Below are positions 36,288 through 45,427 of a stretch of DNA of 64,000 bases, piece after piece. The stretch is taken from contig JAQUWU010000019.1 of NCBI GenBank assembly GCA_028692715.1, forward strand, positions 1-64,000, in the 5' to 3' direction. Under the pieces are notes generated by a model, which was not told the DNA's origin, did not search any database, and was given only the letters and a program-made list of their open reading frames with translations. Within the stretch, counting starts at the first letter, position 1, and the number at the start of each line of letters is the position of its first letter. The DNA is from Paludibacter sp. GTDB lineage: Bacteria; Bacteroidota; Bacteroidia; Bacteroidales; Paludibacteraceae. The position numbers were made by a program, and so were the translations under genes.

Positions 36288-37583
36288 ATGAAAAGATTTA
36301 ATCCCAAAACAATTTATCCTCTACTAATACTAATGCTGAGCATTGGCTTATTAAATTCCTGCAAAAAATCAGAAGAAGAAAAAAAGGATGTGCCTACTGC
36401 AAAAGTTCAAAAAGGCACATTTTATCTCGATTTGTACGAAGAGGGCGAAATTGAAGCAATAAACTCAACAAATATTACTGCTCCATCCATTTCGTGGCGA
36501 TTTGGCAATTTGAAGATAACACAAATGGTGAAAGATGGCGAAGAAGTGAAAAAAGGCGATACACTTATTGTTTTTGATCAGTCAGATGTAAAAAAAGGAG
36601 TTATAGAAGCTGAGTCGAGGTTACAAATGAGCTACGCTGAGCTGGAGAAACTGCAAGCGCAGCAACAATCCGATTTAGACGGACTACAGTCCGATTATGA
36701 AATAACCCGTCTTTCTCAGGAAATATCAAAAATACGTTTCGAATCAGCTGGTTACGAAGCTGAAATTAAAAAGAAAGAAATAAAATTAAACCTGGAAAAA
36801 GCAAATATAGCTTTAGCACGTTCAAAAGAGCAAATTGAAAATAAAATTAAAATTCAGAAAGAAGAAATAAAACAAAAAAATCTTTCGATACAACAAGATG
36901 TAGACCGCCTTAAAGAGGCAAACGAAACGATAAAAAAGATGTTTTTAATCTCCCCTACTTCCGGCATTGCCATTATCAATAGCAACTGGAGTACCGGCAA
37001 TAAGTTTCAAATAGGGGATCAATGCTGGGCCGGATTTCCACTAATTTTGCTTCCTGACTTAACGGCATTGAGAGCGAATGTAAAAATAAATGAAGTGGAC
37101 ATTTCGAAAATTATAAAAGGATTAAAAGTGGAGATAAAACCGGATGCATTCTCCGATAGTTTATTTTCCGGTGAAGTCACATCGGTAGCAAATCTTGCAG
37201 TAGACAAAGACAATAAGTCTAAAATAAAAGTATTCCCTGTTGAAATAAAAATAAACGAAATAAACGAAAAACTGCTTCCAGGACTTAATGTTAGTTGCAG
37301 GATCATATTAGGAAGAATTGAAAATGCCATTTTTGTTCCCTTAGAAGCTGTACAATCTGAAGGCAGTACTTTTTTTGTTTACAAGAAAACAGCCGGAGGA
37401 TTCGAAAAAACGGTTGTTGAAACAAGCGATAGTAATTCCGATTTTATTGTCATCACTAAAGGCCTTACCGAAAACGATAAAGTTGCTTTAGCCAATCCAT
37501 TTGTAAAAGATGAAAAAGTGAAACCAAATGAAACGAAATCGGAATCGCAAAATGAAACAACCTCAGAAGATAACCAATTATGA
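36288..37583 (+). CDS. HlyD/MacA-type membrane-fusion lipoprotein 2
   Basis: 431 residues from the ATG at 36288, which gives MKRFNPKTIYPLLILMLSIG and a lipobox Cys (LLNSC); an ATG at 36264 adds eight residues. The second lipoyl half reads LISPTSGIAIINSN, and the coiled-coil hairpin covers about 100-215, the longest of the three. The region KINEVDISKIIKGLKVEIKP is the usual barrel strand. The last 25 residues are acidic and Ser/Asn-rich. The stop overlaps the next start by 4 bp (ATGA), so translation of adaptors 2 and 3 is probably coupled. Confidence 0.88.
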   Translation: MKRFNPKTIYPLLILMLSIGLLNSCKKSEEEKKDVPTAKVQKGTFYLDLYEEGEIEAINSTNITAPSISWRFGNLKITQMVKDGEEVKKGDTLIVFDQSDVKKGVIEAESRLQMSYAELEKLQAQQQSDLDGLQSDYEITRLSQEISKIRFESAGYEAEIKKKEIKLNLEKANIALARSKEQIENKIKIQKEEIKQKNLSIQQDVDRLKEANETIKKMFLISPTSGIAIINSNWSTGNKFQIGDQCWAGFPLILLPDLTALRANVKINEVDISKIIKGLKVEIKPDAFSDSLFSGEVTSVANLAVDKDNKSKIKVFPVEIKINEINEKLLPGLNVSCRIILGRIENAIFVPLEAVQSEGSTFFVYKKTAGGFEKTVVETSDSNSDFIVITKGLTENDKVALANPFVKDEKVKPNETKSESQNETTSEDNQL

Positions 37584-38584
37584 GAAATAAGAAATTAAGA
37601 TTCAAAATTCTTGTTTTTACACTTCTGCTATTTATAATTGGCTGTAAGAACAATGAAGGAAACAGTAACTCCGACAAGGTATTGCAGGGACAAAAAATAG
37701 TTGAAACGGGCGAATTAGCGGCTGTAAATTCGAGATCGTTTGTGATGCCACGTTACGGTAGAAACTGGTATCGAATGAAAATTGTTGGCATCTTGAAGCA
37801 TGGCACCGAAGTAAATGTTGGAGATTCTATTTTTCAACTGGACGATACGGAAATAAAGAAATACATTATAGATCGTGAAAGTCAACTGGAAACGCAATTG
37901 GCTGTTTATCAGAAATTACTTGTAAATCAAAGTAATAAAAAGAATGATCTGGAATCGAATGTGAAAAACGAAGAAGCATCATTCGATCTTAAAAAATTAG
38001 AATTAGAATCGGCAAAATTTGAGTCGGAAAAGGCCAAAAGAATTAAACAATTAGAATTTGAGCAAGCCAAAATAAGCTTGGGCAAAGTAAAAAAGGAAGT
38101 GACACTGTATGAGGTTATTGCTGAAAATGAGCGTAAAATTGAAAGAATACAAACGAAACAATTACAGAATGAAATAAAAAAAGCGTATGAAATTTTACCG
38201 GCACTAACCATCCGGACTCCTATTTCAGGTATTTTTCAGGTAGGCACTAACAGAAGAACGAGAGAAATGGTGAAAATAGGCGACGAAATATATCAGGGGA
38301 ATTTATTAGGAAATGTGCCGGATTTAAAATGGATGAAAGTGAATAGCACCGTGAGCGAAAACGATTTTCTTAGATTAAAAGTGGGGCAAAAAGTAATCGT
38401 TCGCTTAGATGCGTTACCTAAAGTTGCCTTTAATGGAAAAATCAGTTATATCGGAAAACTTTGTCATACCATAGATGATAAATCCCGCAAAAAAGTGTTC
38501 GATGTTGAAGTGAATATTCTTAAACCGGACGAAAGACTAAAACCCGGGATGACTGTAAGTTGTGAATATATTGAGAAAAACTAA
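37580..38584 (+). CDS. HlyD/MacA-type membrane-fusion lipoprotein 3
   Basis: 334 residues, the shortest adaptor. The signal ends in a lipobox (LLLFIIGC). The second lipoyl half is IRTPISGIFQVGTN, and the hairpin about 95-205. It lacks the extended membrane-proximal domain seen at the end of adaptors 1 and 2. The ATG overlaps the previous stop and the permease gene starts 6 bp after its own stop, so it is firmly inside the operon. Confidence 0.87.
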   Translation: MRNKKLRFKILVFTLLLFIIGCKNNEGNSNSDKVLQGQKIVETGELAAVNSRSFVMPRYGRNWYRMKIVGILKHGTEVNVGDSIFQLDDTEIKKYIIDRESQLETQLAVYQKLLVNQSNKKNDLESNVKNEEASFDLKKLELESAKFESEKAKRIKQLEFEQAKISLGKVKKEVTLYEVIAENERKIERIQTKQLQNEIKKAYEILPALTIRTPISGIFQVGTNRRTREMVKIGDEIYQGNLLGNVPDLKWMKVNSTVSENDFLRLKVGQKVIVRLDALPKVAFNGKISYIGKLCHTIDDKSRKKVFDVEVNILKPDERLKPGMTVSCEYIEKN

Positions 38585-38590
38585 GTAACT

Positions 38591-39829
38591 ATGCAATTTG
38601 AAGAAAACATACGATTAGCCCTCAGAGGCTTGATTGACCATAAATTCCGGTCGTTCCTCACCATGCTTGGTATTATTTTCGGGGTAGCATCAGTTATAAC
38701 TATGTTGTCAATTGGCGAAGGGGCAAAAAAAGCAGCCATCGCAAAATACCAGGACTTAGGCGTTAACAATATAATTATCAGAGAAAAAAAGCTATCTAAC
38801 AATGAGTTGGAAGAGGTTCGTGCGAAATTCTCCGAAGGCCTGTCGCTTCAGGACGCCAAAGTGATAGAAGAGATTGTTCCGGGCGTTGTACGAACAGCAT
38901 CGCAATCAGAAATTAATACAGATGTAAAATACGCCGACAAATCAGGAAAATCGACCGTAATTGGAATAACACCAGAATTTGTTGAAATGCTAAATTACAA
39001 CGCTGATAAAGGGGAATTTATAAACAAAGATCATTACAACAAACAATTGAAAGTTTGTGTGTTGGGTGCTGGAATTGCCACTTCATTATTCCGGAACGAA
39101 AATCCTGTTGGTAAAATGGTGAAAATTGAAGATCAATGGCTCGAAGTAATTGGCGTGCTGAAGTCGAAAACACTTTTTACCGAAACAGTGGGCGAATTAG
39201 CTGCAAGAGATTTAAATACGGATGTATATGTTCCGCTTAGCACTTTTCTTAGTCGATTTACCCGAGAAAATATATTGTCAAGTGAGATACAGCAAATTAC
39301 TGTACAGGTAAAAAACTCCGATATATTACAGGAAACCTCAACGCTCATTGAAAGTATTTTAAACCGTCATCACTATAATAATGCCGATTTTAATATTGTC
39401 ATTCCCTACGAATTATTGCGTCAGGAAGAAAAAGAAAAACAAATTTATAATTTTCTGCTTGGTGCCATTGCTGCCATTTCGTTGTTGGTGGGTGGTATCG
39501 GGATTATGAATATTATGTTGGCAACGGTTATGGAGCGAACGCGTGAAATTGGCATCCGACGTTCCATTGGAGCACGTAAAGCAGATATTATGAGTCAGTT
39601 TGTAAGTGAAGCAGTAGCCATAAGCATTACCGGTGGATTAATAGGCGTTTTTCTTGGTGTTGGACTGTCGTATTTCGTTTCGGTGTTTACCGATGTGAAT
39701 ATCGAAATTAAAATGTATTCGGTGTTCATTGCGTTTGCTTTTTCAGTAATTGTCGGAATTAGTTTTGGTTATTTGCCAGCCAAAAATGCTGCAAATCTAA
39801 AACCGATTGATTCATTGAGGTACGAATAA
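38591..39829 (+). CDS. MacB/FtsX-type ABC transporter permease
   Basis: 412 residues. A first membrane helix near 20-45 (RSFLTMLGIIFGVASVITML) is followed by a periplasmic MacB core domain (about 50-270), and three C-terminal helices (FLLGAIAAISLLVGGIGIMN, VAISITGGLIGVFLGVGLSY, YSVFIAFAFSVIVGISFGYL). The MERTREIGIRRSIGARKADI coupling loop is diagnostic of the MacB/LolCE permease family. There is no fused ATPase, which is encoded separately downstream. Substrates of the family range from macrolides to peptides and lipoproteins; nothing here tells which. Confidence 0.92.
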   Translation: MQFEENIRLALRGLIDHKFRSFLTMLGIIFGVASVITMLSIGEGAKKAAIAKYQDLGVNNIIIREKKLSNNELEEVRAKFSEGLSLQDAKVIEEIVPGVVRTASQSEINTDVKYADKSGKSTVIGITPEFVEMLNYNADKGEFINKDHYNKQLKVCVLGAGIATSLFRNENPVGKMVKIEDQWLEVIGVLKSKTLFTETVGELAARDLNTDVYVPLSTFLSRFTRENILSSEIQQITVQVKNSDILQETSTLIESILNRHHYNNADFNIVIPYELLRQEEKEKQIYNFLLGAIAAISLLVGGIGIMNIMLATVMERTREIGIRRSIGARKADIMSQFVSEAVAISITGGLIGVFLGVGLSYFVSVFTDVNIEIKMYSVFIAFAFSVIVGISFGYLPAKNAANLKPIDSLRYE

Positions 39830-39983
39830 GACCCCTAAATACAAACTTCACCCCAACCCTCTCCAAAAGAGAGGGAGTAAGATAGGAGGACTTTTAGCTT
39901 TATAAAAAATAAGTTTATTATTTACTTCCATAAGCCCCCTTTAGGGGATTGGGGGTTAGTTTAAAAATACAAAACACTTCAAC
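39830..39983. repeat. Two REP-like hairpins inside the exporter operon
   Basis: The spacer holds CACCCCAACCCTCTCC with GAGAGGG (39848-39876; stem CCCTCTC/GAGAGGG), the inverted counterpart of the element at 18533, and AGCCCCCTTTAGGGG with GGGGGTT (39934-39957), the core seen in the MITEs. They lie between permease and ATPase genes and could lower or stabilise the downstream transcript. Confidence 0.65.
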
Positions 39984-40694
39984 ATGCTAATACAAATTAA
40001 CCATCTGCATAAAAACTATATAATGGGTGACTTGGAAGTTCCCGCACTTATTGACATCAATCTGCAAATTCAGAAGAATGAATATGTCGCCATTATGGGA
40101 CCATCGGGTTCCGGAAAATCAACATTGATGAATATTCTGGGTTGCCTTGACACTCCAACTCAGGGAAATTATATTTTTAACAATAAAGATGTTAGCACAT
40201 TAAACGATGATGAATTGTCGGCAATGCGCAACAAGGAAATCGGGTTTATCTTTCAGAATTTTAATTTATTACCCCGACTAGATGCTTTACAAAATGTAGA
40301 AATGCCTTTGATTTATGCTGGTGTAAAAAAACAGGAACGAAAAGAGCGTGCTATAGAGGCTTTGGCGAGAGTTGGATTAACTAAACGGGCACATCATAAA
40401 CCAAGCGAATTAAGTGGAGGACAAAAACAAAGGGTAGCCATTGCTCGAGCATTGGTTTCGAAACCGGGAATTCTACTTGCCGACGAACCAACTGGCGCGT
40501 TGGATTCTAAAACAGGCGAAGAAATTATGAAACTATTTTACGATTTGCATCAGGAGGGAAACACCATCATCCTGATTACACACGAACAGGAAATAGCCGA
40601 CCATGCTCACAGAACCATTCATATAAAAGATGGAGAAATTCATTGGGACAGACAAAACGAGAAAAAGGTATATCAGTCAACTAAAATCAACTAA
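39984..40694 (+). CDS. MacB/LolD-type ABC transporter ATPase
   Basis: 236 residues. Walker A is GPSGSGKST, the Q-loop is in [11 protein letters not shown], the signature is [15 protein letters not shown] and Walker B is [11 protein letters not shown], with the H-loop in [13 protein letters not shown]. It should power the permease encoded 155 bp upstream. The family acts on substrates already in the periplasm or inner membrane rather than pumping from the cytoplasm. It precedes the TolC-like gene by 13 bp. Confidence 0.95.
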   Translation: MLIQINHLHKNYIMGDLEVPALIDINLQIQKNEYVAIMGPSGSGKSTLMNILGCLDTPTQGNYIFNNKDVSTLNDDELSAMRNKEIGFIFQNFNLLPRLDALQNVEMPLIYAGVKKQERKERAIEALARVGLTKRAHHKPSELSGGQKQRVAIARALVSKPGILLADEPTGALDSKTGEEIMKLFYDLHQEGNTIILITHEQEIADHAHRTIHIKDGEIHWDRQNEKKVYQSTKIN

Positions 40695-40707
40695 GGATCT
40701 TGCCATT

Positions 40708-42189
40708 ATGAGAAAAATAATTTTATTTAGCATACTTCTATTTATCCCTTTTACTTTTGCTACATCAGAAACTTATGTCCTTGATTTAGAAAAGAGTATA
40801 GAAATTGCAAAAGAAAAAAGTTATAATATGTTGAACCTTGTTCAAGACTTTAAAATTGCTGAAAACAATTTAAAATCAGCCACAAGCAACCTAAAAACAC
40901 ATATTAGCCTAAATTTTATAGCACCAGATTACAAAAAAAGTGTAGAAGATTTCAGTACTGATACCTCCATCACTTATTATTCAAGTCAGCGACTGAATTA
41001 TGGAGGGAACGTAGTAATTAATCAACCGCTACCTACCGATGGGAATATTTATATCAAATCTGGTATCTCGAATACAGATTACTATTCTATTAGCAAACGG
41101 ACTCCATCGCTTTATACTACATTAGGCTTCGAACAACCATTGACAGCTCTGTATGGATACAACGAGGTAAAATCTGATTTAAAAATAGCAAAATTAAACT
41201 ACGAAAGTTCGAAAAAAGGGTTGAAAAGAGAAGAACTAAACATTGTTTATTTAGTTAGTAATTCATTTTACAGTTTACTATCTTCACAAAAGAAAACCGA
41301 AATTGCCCGTTTAGATTTGGAACGCCAGACAGAAGCAAATGACATTTCGCAAAACAAATACAAATCAGGTCTTATTAAAGAAGTGGATGCCCTGCAAATG
41401 GAAGTTGATTTAGCCGAAGCACAGAACAATTACGAATTATCCTTAATAAATCAAAGTAGTGATTTGAATGAATTTAAACAACTTATTGGTATAAATTTGA
41501 ACGACAGTGTATCACTCAGTACTGAATTCAACTATGATATAGTGATTGTTGATCCTGAAAAAGCAGTTCAACTTGCACTGGAAAATAGATTGGAAATACG
41601 TGAACAGGAGATAGCCATTGAGCAATCGAAGATGAATGTAAAAAAACAAAAATCAGTTGGAATGGTTCAAAGTTCTCTTAATTTATCTTTAGGGAAATAT
41701 GGAACCAGCACACAATCGATAAATACGACCTTACAAAGTTCGATTGATAATAGTTATACCGACTTTATAAATCGGGATCCTGATTACAGCATTGGGTTTA
41801 CAGTAAGTGTACCGATATTGGACTTTGGTGAAAACAGAGCAAAAGTACAATCTGCTGAAGCCAGATTGGAAAAGAACGTACTTGAAAAAGATCAGATTCA
41901 ACGAAATATTGAACGGGAAGTAAGAAATTTAGTTGCCGACCTGAACAGTAGTTTGAAACGCTTGCAATTGTTAGAAAAAAGTGTGGTAATTGCCGAAAAG
42001 AGTTTCGATATTACCCGTCAACGATATGCCGATGGTGATATTGACAGTCAGTCGTTAGCACTTGAACGTAACCGTTTGAACACCGCATACACTTCTCACC
42101 TGAGTGCCTATATTAAGTATCAACTTTTGCTTGCCGACATTATGCGGAAAACGTTTTACGATTTCAGGAAGAATGAATTATTAAAATAA
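40708..42189 (+). CDS. TolC-family outer-membrane efflux protein
   Basis: 493 residues from the ATG at 40708, with signal peptide MRKIILFSILLFIPFTFA; the open frame begins earlier, inside the ATPase gene. It shows the twofold TolC pattern of long amphipathic helices (NIVYLVSNSFYSLLSSQKKT and REVRNLVADLNSSLKRLQ) and beta segments (SIGFTVSVPILDFGENRAKV). With the three adaptors, permease and ATPase it would form a complete envelope-spanning pump. No lipobox is evident. Confidence 0.9.
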   Translation: MRKIILFSILLFIPFTFATSETYVLDLEKSIEIAKEKSYNMLNLVQDFKIAENNLKSATSNLKTHISLNFIAPDYKKSVEDFSTDTSITYYSSQRLNYGGNVVINQPLPTDGNIYIKSGISNTDYYSISKRTPSLYTTLGFEQPLTALYGYNEVKSDLKIAKLNYESSKKGLKREELNIVYLVSNSFYSLLSSQKKTEIARLDLERQTEANDISQNKYKSGLIKEVDALQMEVDLAEAQNNYELSLINQSSDLNEFKQLIGINLNDSVSLSTEFNYDIVIVDPEKAVQLALENRLEIREQEIAIEQSKMNVKKQKSVGMVQSSLNLSLGKYGTSTQSINTTLQSSIDNSYTDFINRDPDYSIGFTVSVPILDFGENRAKVQSAEARLEKNVLEKDQIQRNIEREVRNLVADLNSSLKRLQLLEKSVVIAEKSFDITRQRYADGDIDSQSLALERNRLNTAYTSHLSAYIKYQLLLADIMRKTFYDFRKNELLK

Positions 42190-42216
42190 TGTGCATATAT
42201 TTGACACAAAATCATC

Positions 42217-42567
42217 ATGAATGTAGAAGAACTTCGAGAATACTGTTTAAGTCTAAAAGGGACTACTGAGCATTTCCCTTTTGATGAAGTAACGTTGGTC
42301 ATAAAAGTACAGGAAAAAATGTTTGCACTTATTCCATTGGATAATCCGGAAACACAGATTACCCTGAAATGTGACCCTGAACGTGCCATTGCTTTACGCG
42401 AAGATTATTCTGCAATTGTACCTGCCTGGCATTTTAATAAAAAGCACTGGAATTCGGTAAAAATTGATCCTTCTATCTCACATTCTTTACTTTGTGAATT
42501 AATAGAACATTCGTACAATTTGGTGGTTGCAGGATTACCAAAGAAATTGAGAGAAGAATTGGAATAA
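42217..42567 (+). CDS. MmcQ/YjbR family protein
   Basis: 116 residues, the usual size. MNVEELREYCLSLKGTTEHFPF is the conserved start, then KMFALIPLD, ITLKCDPERAIALRE and the W-rich motif PAWHFNKKHWNSV. The family has a CyaY-like DNA-binding fold but no settled function. It is 27 bp after the TolC gene on the same strand, so probably read with the exporter, though a functional link is not evident. Confidence 0.92.
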   Translation: MNVEELREYCLSLKGTTEHFPFDEVTLVIKVQEKMFALIPLDNPETQITLKCDPERAIALREDYSAIVPAWHFNKKHWNSVKIDPSISHSLLCELIEHSYNLVVAGLPKKLREELE

Positions 42568-42698
42568 ATAAATCAGACAAATTCAATGGCGAGCCTTCAC
42601 GGTGAGCTATTGTGCCGTTTTTTAATTGTGTTTCATAAACTTTGGATTTAATCACAGAAATCACACCTACGGTGCTCAAAGACCTATTCTATTTCATT

Positions 42699-43265
42699 TT
42701 CTACAAAGAAATCACCGCTATGCGGCTCAAAGAAGTATTCAATCCCGTTTTTTTTTCTACAAAAATATCGCACCGCAATACAAATATATCACATCATCCC
42801 TACTCAACAACCAATTCAATCTCATTTTCTACAAAGAAATCACCGCTATGCGGCTCAAAGACGTATTCAATCCCGTTTTTTTTTCTACAAAAATATCGCA
42901 CCGCAATACAAATATATCACATCATCCCTACTCAACAACCAATTCAATCTCATTTTCTACAAAGAAATCACCGCTATGCGGCTCAAAGACGTATTCAATC
43001 CCGTTTTTTTTCTACAATAATATCGCACCGCAATACAAATATATCACATCATCCCTACTCAACAACCAATTCAATCTCATTTTCTACAAAGGAATCACCG
43101 CTATGCGGCTCAAAGACGTATTCAATCCCGTTTTTTTTTCTACAATAATATCGCACCGCAATACAAATATATCACATCATCCCTACTCAACAACCAATTC
43201 AATCTCATTTTCTACAAAGAAATCACCGCTATGCGGCTCAAAGACGTATTCAATCTCAATCTCTA
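42699..43265. repeat. 128-bp tandem repeat array (four periods, five cores)
   Basis: The core CTACAAAGAAATCACCGC begins at 42701, 42829, 42957, 43084 (one A to G change) and 43212, so the spacing is 128, 128, 127 and 128. The 127 comes from one T fewer in a poly-T tract. Each unit holds the perfect hairpin CCGC-TAT-GCGG, a poly-T tract and a TATCGCACCGCAATAC segment. Units are nearly identical. Since 128 is not a multiple of three, the array is open in rotating frames; the long frames here are not genes. It lies between convergent genes. Confidence 0.93.
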
Positions 43266-43538
43266 CAATAAAATCGCACCTACGGCGCTACAAAAATATC
43301 ACCATTACGATGATATAAAGATCGAAACACAAAAAAGATATTGAGGCGCATAGGGTACATCACATTTTGTTAGGAGTACTGATTTCTTTTTAATAGAAAA
43401 GCCATCCTCTATTCGTTGGAGGCGCGTAGCGCTGATTTCTTTGTAGCATAAATGCCAACCTCAATTCTCGAGAGGCGCGTAGCGCTGATTTCTTGTCATT
43501 CCATTTCTGGAATGTTCCATTGAAGAACAGAAATTAAA
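43266..43538. repeat. Flanking inverted-orientation relatives of the array hairpin
   Basis: GAGGCGCGTAGCGCTGATTTC occurs at about 43421-43441 and again at 43472-43492, with a weaker relative (GAGGCGCATAGGGTAC) at 43343. In reverse complement these are AAATCAGCGCTACGCGCCTC, close to AAATCACCGCTATGCGGCTC of the array. Further variants in the forward orientation stand at 42660-42680 (CACCTACGGTG) and 43275-43292. Confidence 0.75.
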
Positions 43539-43566
43539 CAGGGAAGCTCATTGCTGAACTTCCCTG
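43539..43566 (-). terminator. Probable terminator of the barrel gene
   Basis: CAGGGAAG (43539-43546) and CTTCCCTG (43559-43566) form an 8-bp stem followed on the minus strand by TTTAATTT. The stop lies 26 bp away. Confidence 0.65.
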
Positions 43567-43591
43567 ATTTAAAATTATAAATGTTTTATCT

Positions 43592-45379
43592 TCAGAATGA
43601 AAATGCGACTCCTGCTAACACGTTAAATCCCTGAACATCATATCCGTAAAAATTTTGATACGGATTGTTGATGAGATTATTTACTTTGGCAAAGAAAGTA
43701 AACCAATTAGAATAAGAGTATGAAGCGCCTAAATTAATATCTACTTTTGGTCGCATCCGGACTGACATATCACCTAATTTTGCATACCTTTCACCTTCTA
43801 CAAATACATTTGCATCAACGCTAAAGTTACGGGTTATACGAACATTAGTACTTAAGTCTCCTTCCCATTTTGGTTTGTTCCATGCATAAGCTTCAGAACT
43901 TACATCCCATTTATTATAGGCTCCTTTCAACTGAACATTAATTATATTCCGGAGATTATAATTAGCACGAACACCAATTTTCAAATGATCGGCACCACTA
44001 TAAATCACATTAAATCGGTTGCTGTACAAAGTTGAAATATAATTCGGGAACGGTATTACTGAAGCAACTCTTGAATATTCTTTGTTGACAAAAAAGTATT
44101 GATTGTCGATGCGACGAAAATCCACATAGGCATCAAGCAATAAATTATAGATTGGCTTGATTTTTACGCCACCATAAAATTCGTAAGGCGAATAAGTGTC
44201 TTTTACACGAACATCCGAAAATAAATAACGGTTTTCGGCAAACATTTTATCCATCGTATTTACATCGTAACCTCCTGTAATACCACCATAAACTGAAAAA
44301 TATTTCGGAATGGCTTTCCATTCGGCATTAATATCGGCCGAAGGATTAAATGGACGACCATGAATAAATGAAAAAGCTGACTTTACGCCTAGTCGAATGT
44401 TCCATGTATCACGTTCGATGCTATAAAAAGGGTTCATGGCAAAAACGGTATACGAGTTCCAGAAATTAAGCAAAGCCGGATTATCTGAGCGATACATCAG
44501 ATTGTCCATCTCCAAATCTATTCCAAGTCTGTTTTGTTCTTGTTCTGTATCAAAACCACCACGGGTCTGAATCATGTGTTCCCTTAGTCCATTACGGGAA
44601 TCGAAAACATTGTATTTCACTTCGGCCATATAACGTAAACCGGTAGATAATGGTAAAGAGCGAATACCGGTAAAAGCATTGAAACGCCAGAATGTTTCTG
44701 AAGTAGAATCGTTAGCCAAATTGGTCAAACTAACAGTTTGAGGATTGCGATTTATAATCACTAAATTTTGCTCATAATAATTTGCAAGGGGAAAATTAGT
44801 CGATAAAGAACCTAAACTATCGGAATTAAGGGGACTCCCATTTACATCAAAATTATTACCGTAATATTTTAAATATTCATGACCACCACCAACACCGGCA
44901 TAAAAATCAAAGGTTCTAAAGTATTTATCGAATGACAATGATGATTTTGTTACAGAATGTGCTTTTGAGGCAAATGTTCCGTAATGATTCAACAAAAAAT
45001 CGAGTTTCAAATCAGGTTTGTTTATCAACGGAAAAGCAAAATCGGCTAAGGTGTTGAGGTTGTTACCAAAACCTATTCTACTAAAGCCAACAGAGGGTTC
45101 GCGACGTTTTTCACGTTGCAATTCAGCAGCCGCTAAGGTGTGAATATTAAAATCGGCATTTAATGGCAAATTAAATTCAGAATAAACAGGAACTGTTTTC
45201 ACAACAGTGGGTTCCAACACTTCAGGCACTGAATTTATTTTCCCGGCATCCTGAATGATGGGTTTATACTCACGTTCAACGGTGACATTACGATCCATAA
45301 TCGTATCCTGAGCCGAAAGTGTAATGGTACAACAAACCGACAAAATCGTAACCGATACTATATATTTTAATGTTTTCAT
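43592..45379 (-). CDS. Outer-membrane beta-barrel protein (TonB-receptor-like barrel)
   Basis: 595 residues from the ATG at 45379, with signal peptide MKTLKYIVSVTILSVCCT and cleavage near LSAQ. After a short region containing VEREYKPIIQDAGKI the protein is a long series of alternating beta strands ending in VLAGVAFSF, a C-terminal Phe as in outer-membrane barrels. No plug domain or TonB box is evident, so it is not a normal receptor. It is directly downstream (18-48 bp) of the 1010-residue TPR gene, a pairing I believe recurs in Bacteroidota; function unknown. Confidence 0.82.
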   Translation of the reverse strand: MKTLKYIVSVTILSVCCTITLSAQDTIMDRNVTVEREYKPIIQDAGKINSVPEVLEPTVVKTVPVYSEFNLPLNADFNIHTLAAAELQREKRREPSVGFSRIGFGNNLNTLADFAFPLINKPDLKLDFLLNHYGTFASKAHSVTKSSLSFDKYFRTFDFYAGVGGGHEYLKYYGNNFDVNGSPLNSDSLGSLSTNFPLANYYEQNLVIINRNPQTVSLTNLANDSTSETFWRFNAFTGIRSLPLSTGLRYMAEVKYNVFDSRNGLREHMIQTRGGFDTEQEQNRLGIDLEMDNLMYRSDNPALLNFWNSYTVFAMNPFYSIERDTWNIRLGVKSAFSFIHGRPFNPSADINAEWKAIPKYFSVYGGITGGYDVNTMDKMFAENRYLFSDVRVKDTYSPYEFYGGVKIKPIYNLLLDAYVDFRRIDNQYFFVNKEYSRVASVIPFPNYISTLYSNRFNVIYSGADHLKIGVRANYNLRNIINVQLKGAYNKWDVSSEAYAWNKPKWEGDLSTNVRITRNFSVDANVFVEGERYAKLGDMSVRMRPKVDINLGASYSYSNWFTFFAKVNNLINNPYQNFYGYDVQGFNVLAGVAFSF

Positions 45380-45427
45380 ACTTTTAATTTCAGTGTTATA
45401 CATCTTCAAAGTTGATTCAGGAACTTA

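Noticed and set aside
42699..43265. Possible CRISPR array
   Set aside because: The whole 128-bp unit repeats; there are no variable spacers and no cas genes.
42626..43318. Open frames of 230 and 168 codons over the 128-bp array
   Set aside because: The same DNA unit is translated in rotating frames, so the peptide is not consistently repeated; no start signal and repeat structure explain them.
43592..45379. Standard TonB-dependent receptor
   Set aside because: No plug domain or TonB box, and at 595 residues it is shorter than SusC-type receptors.
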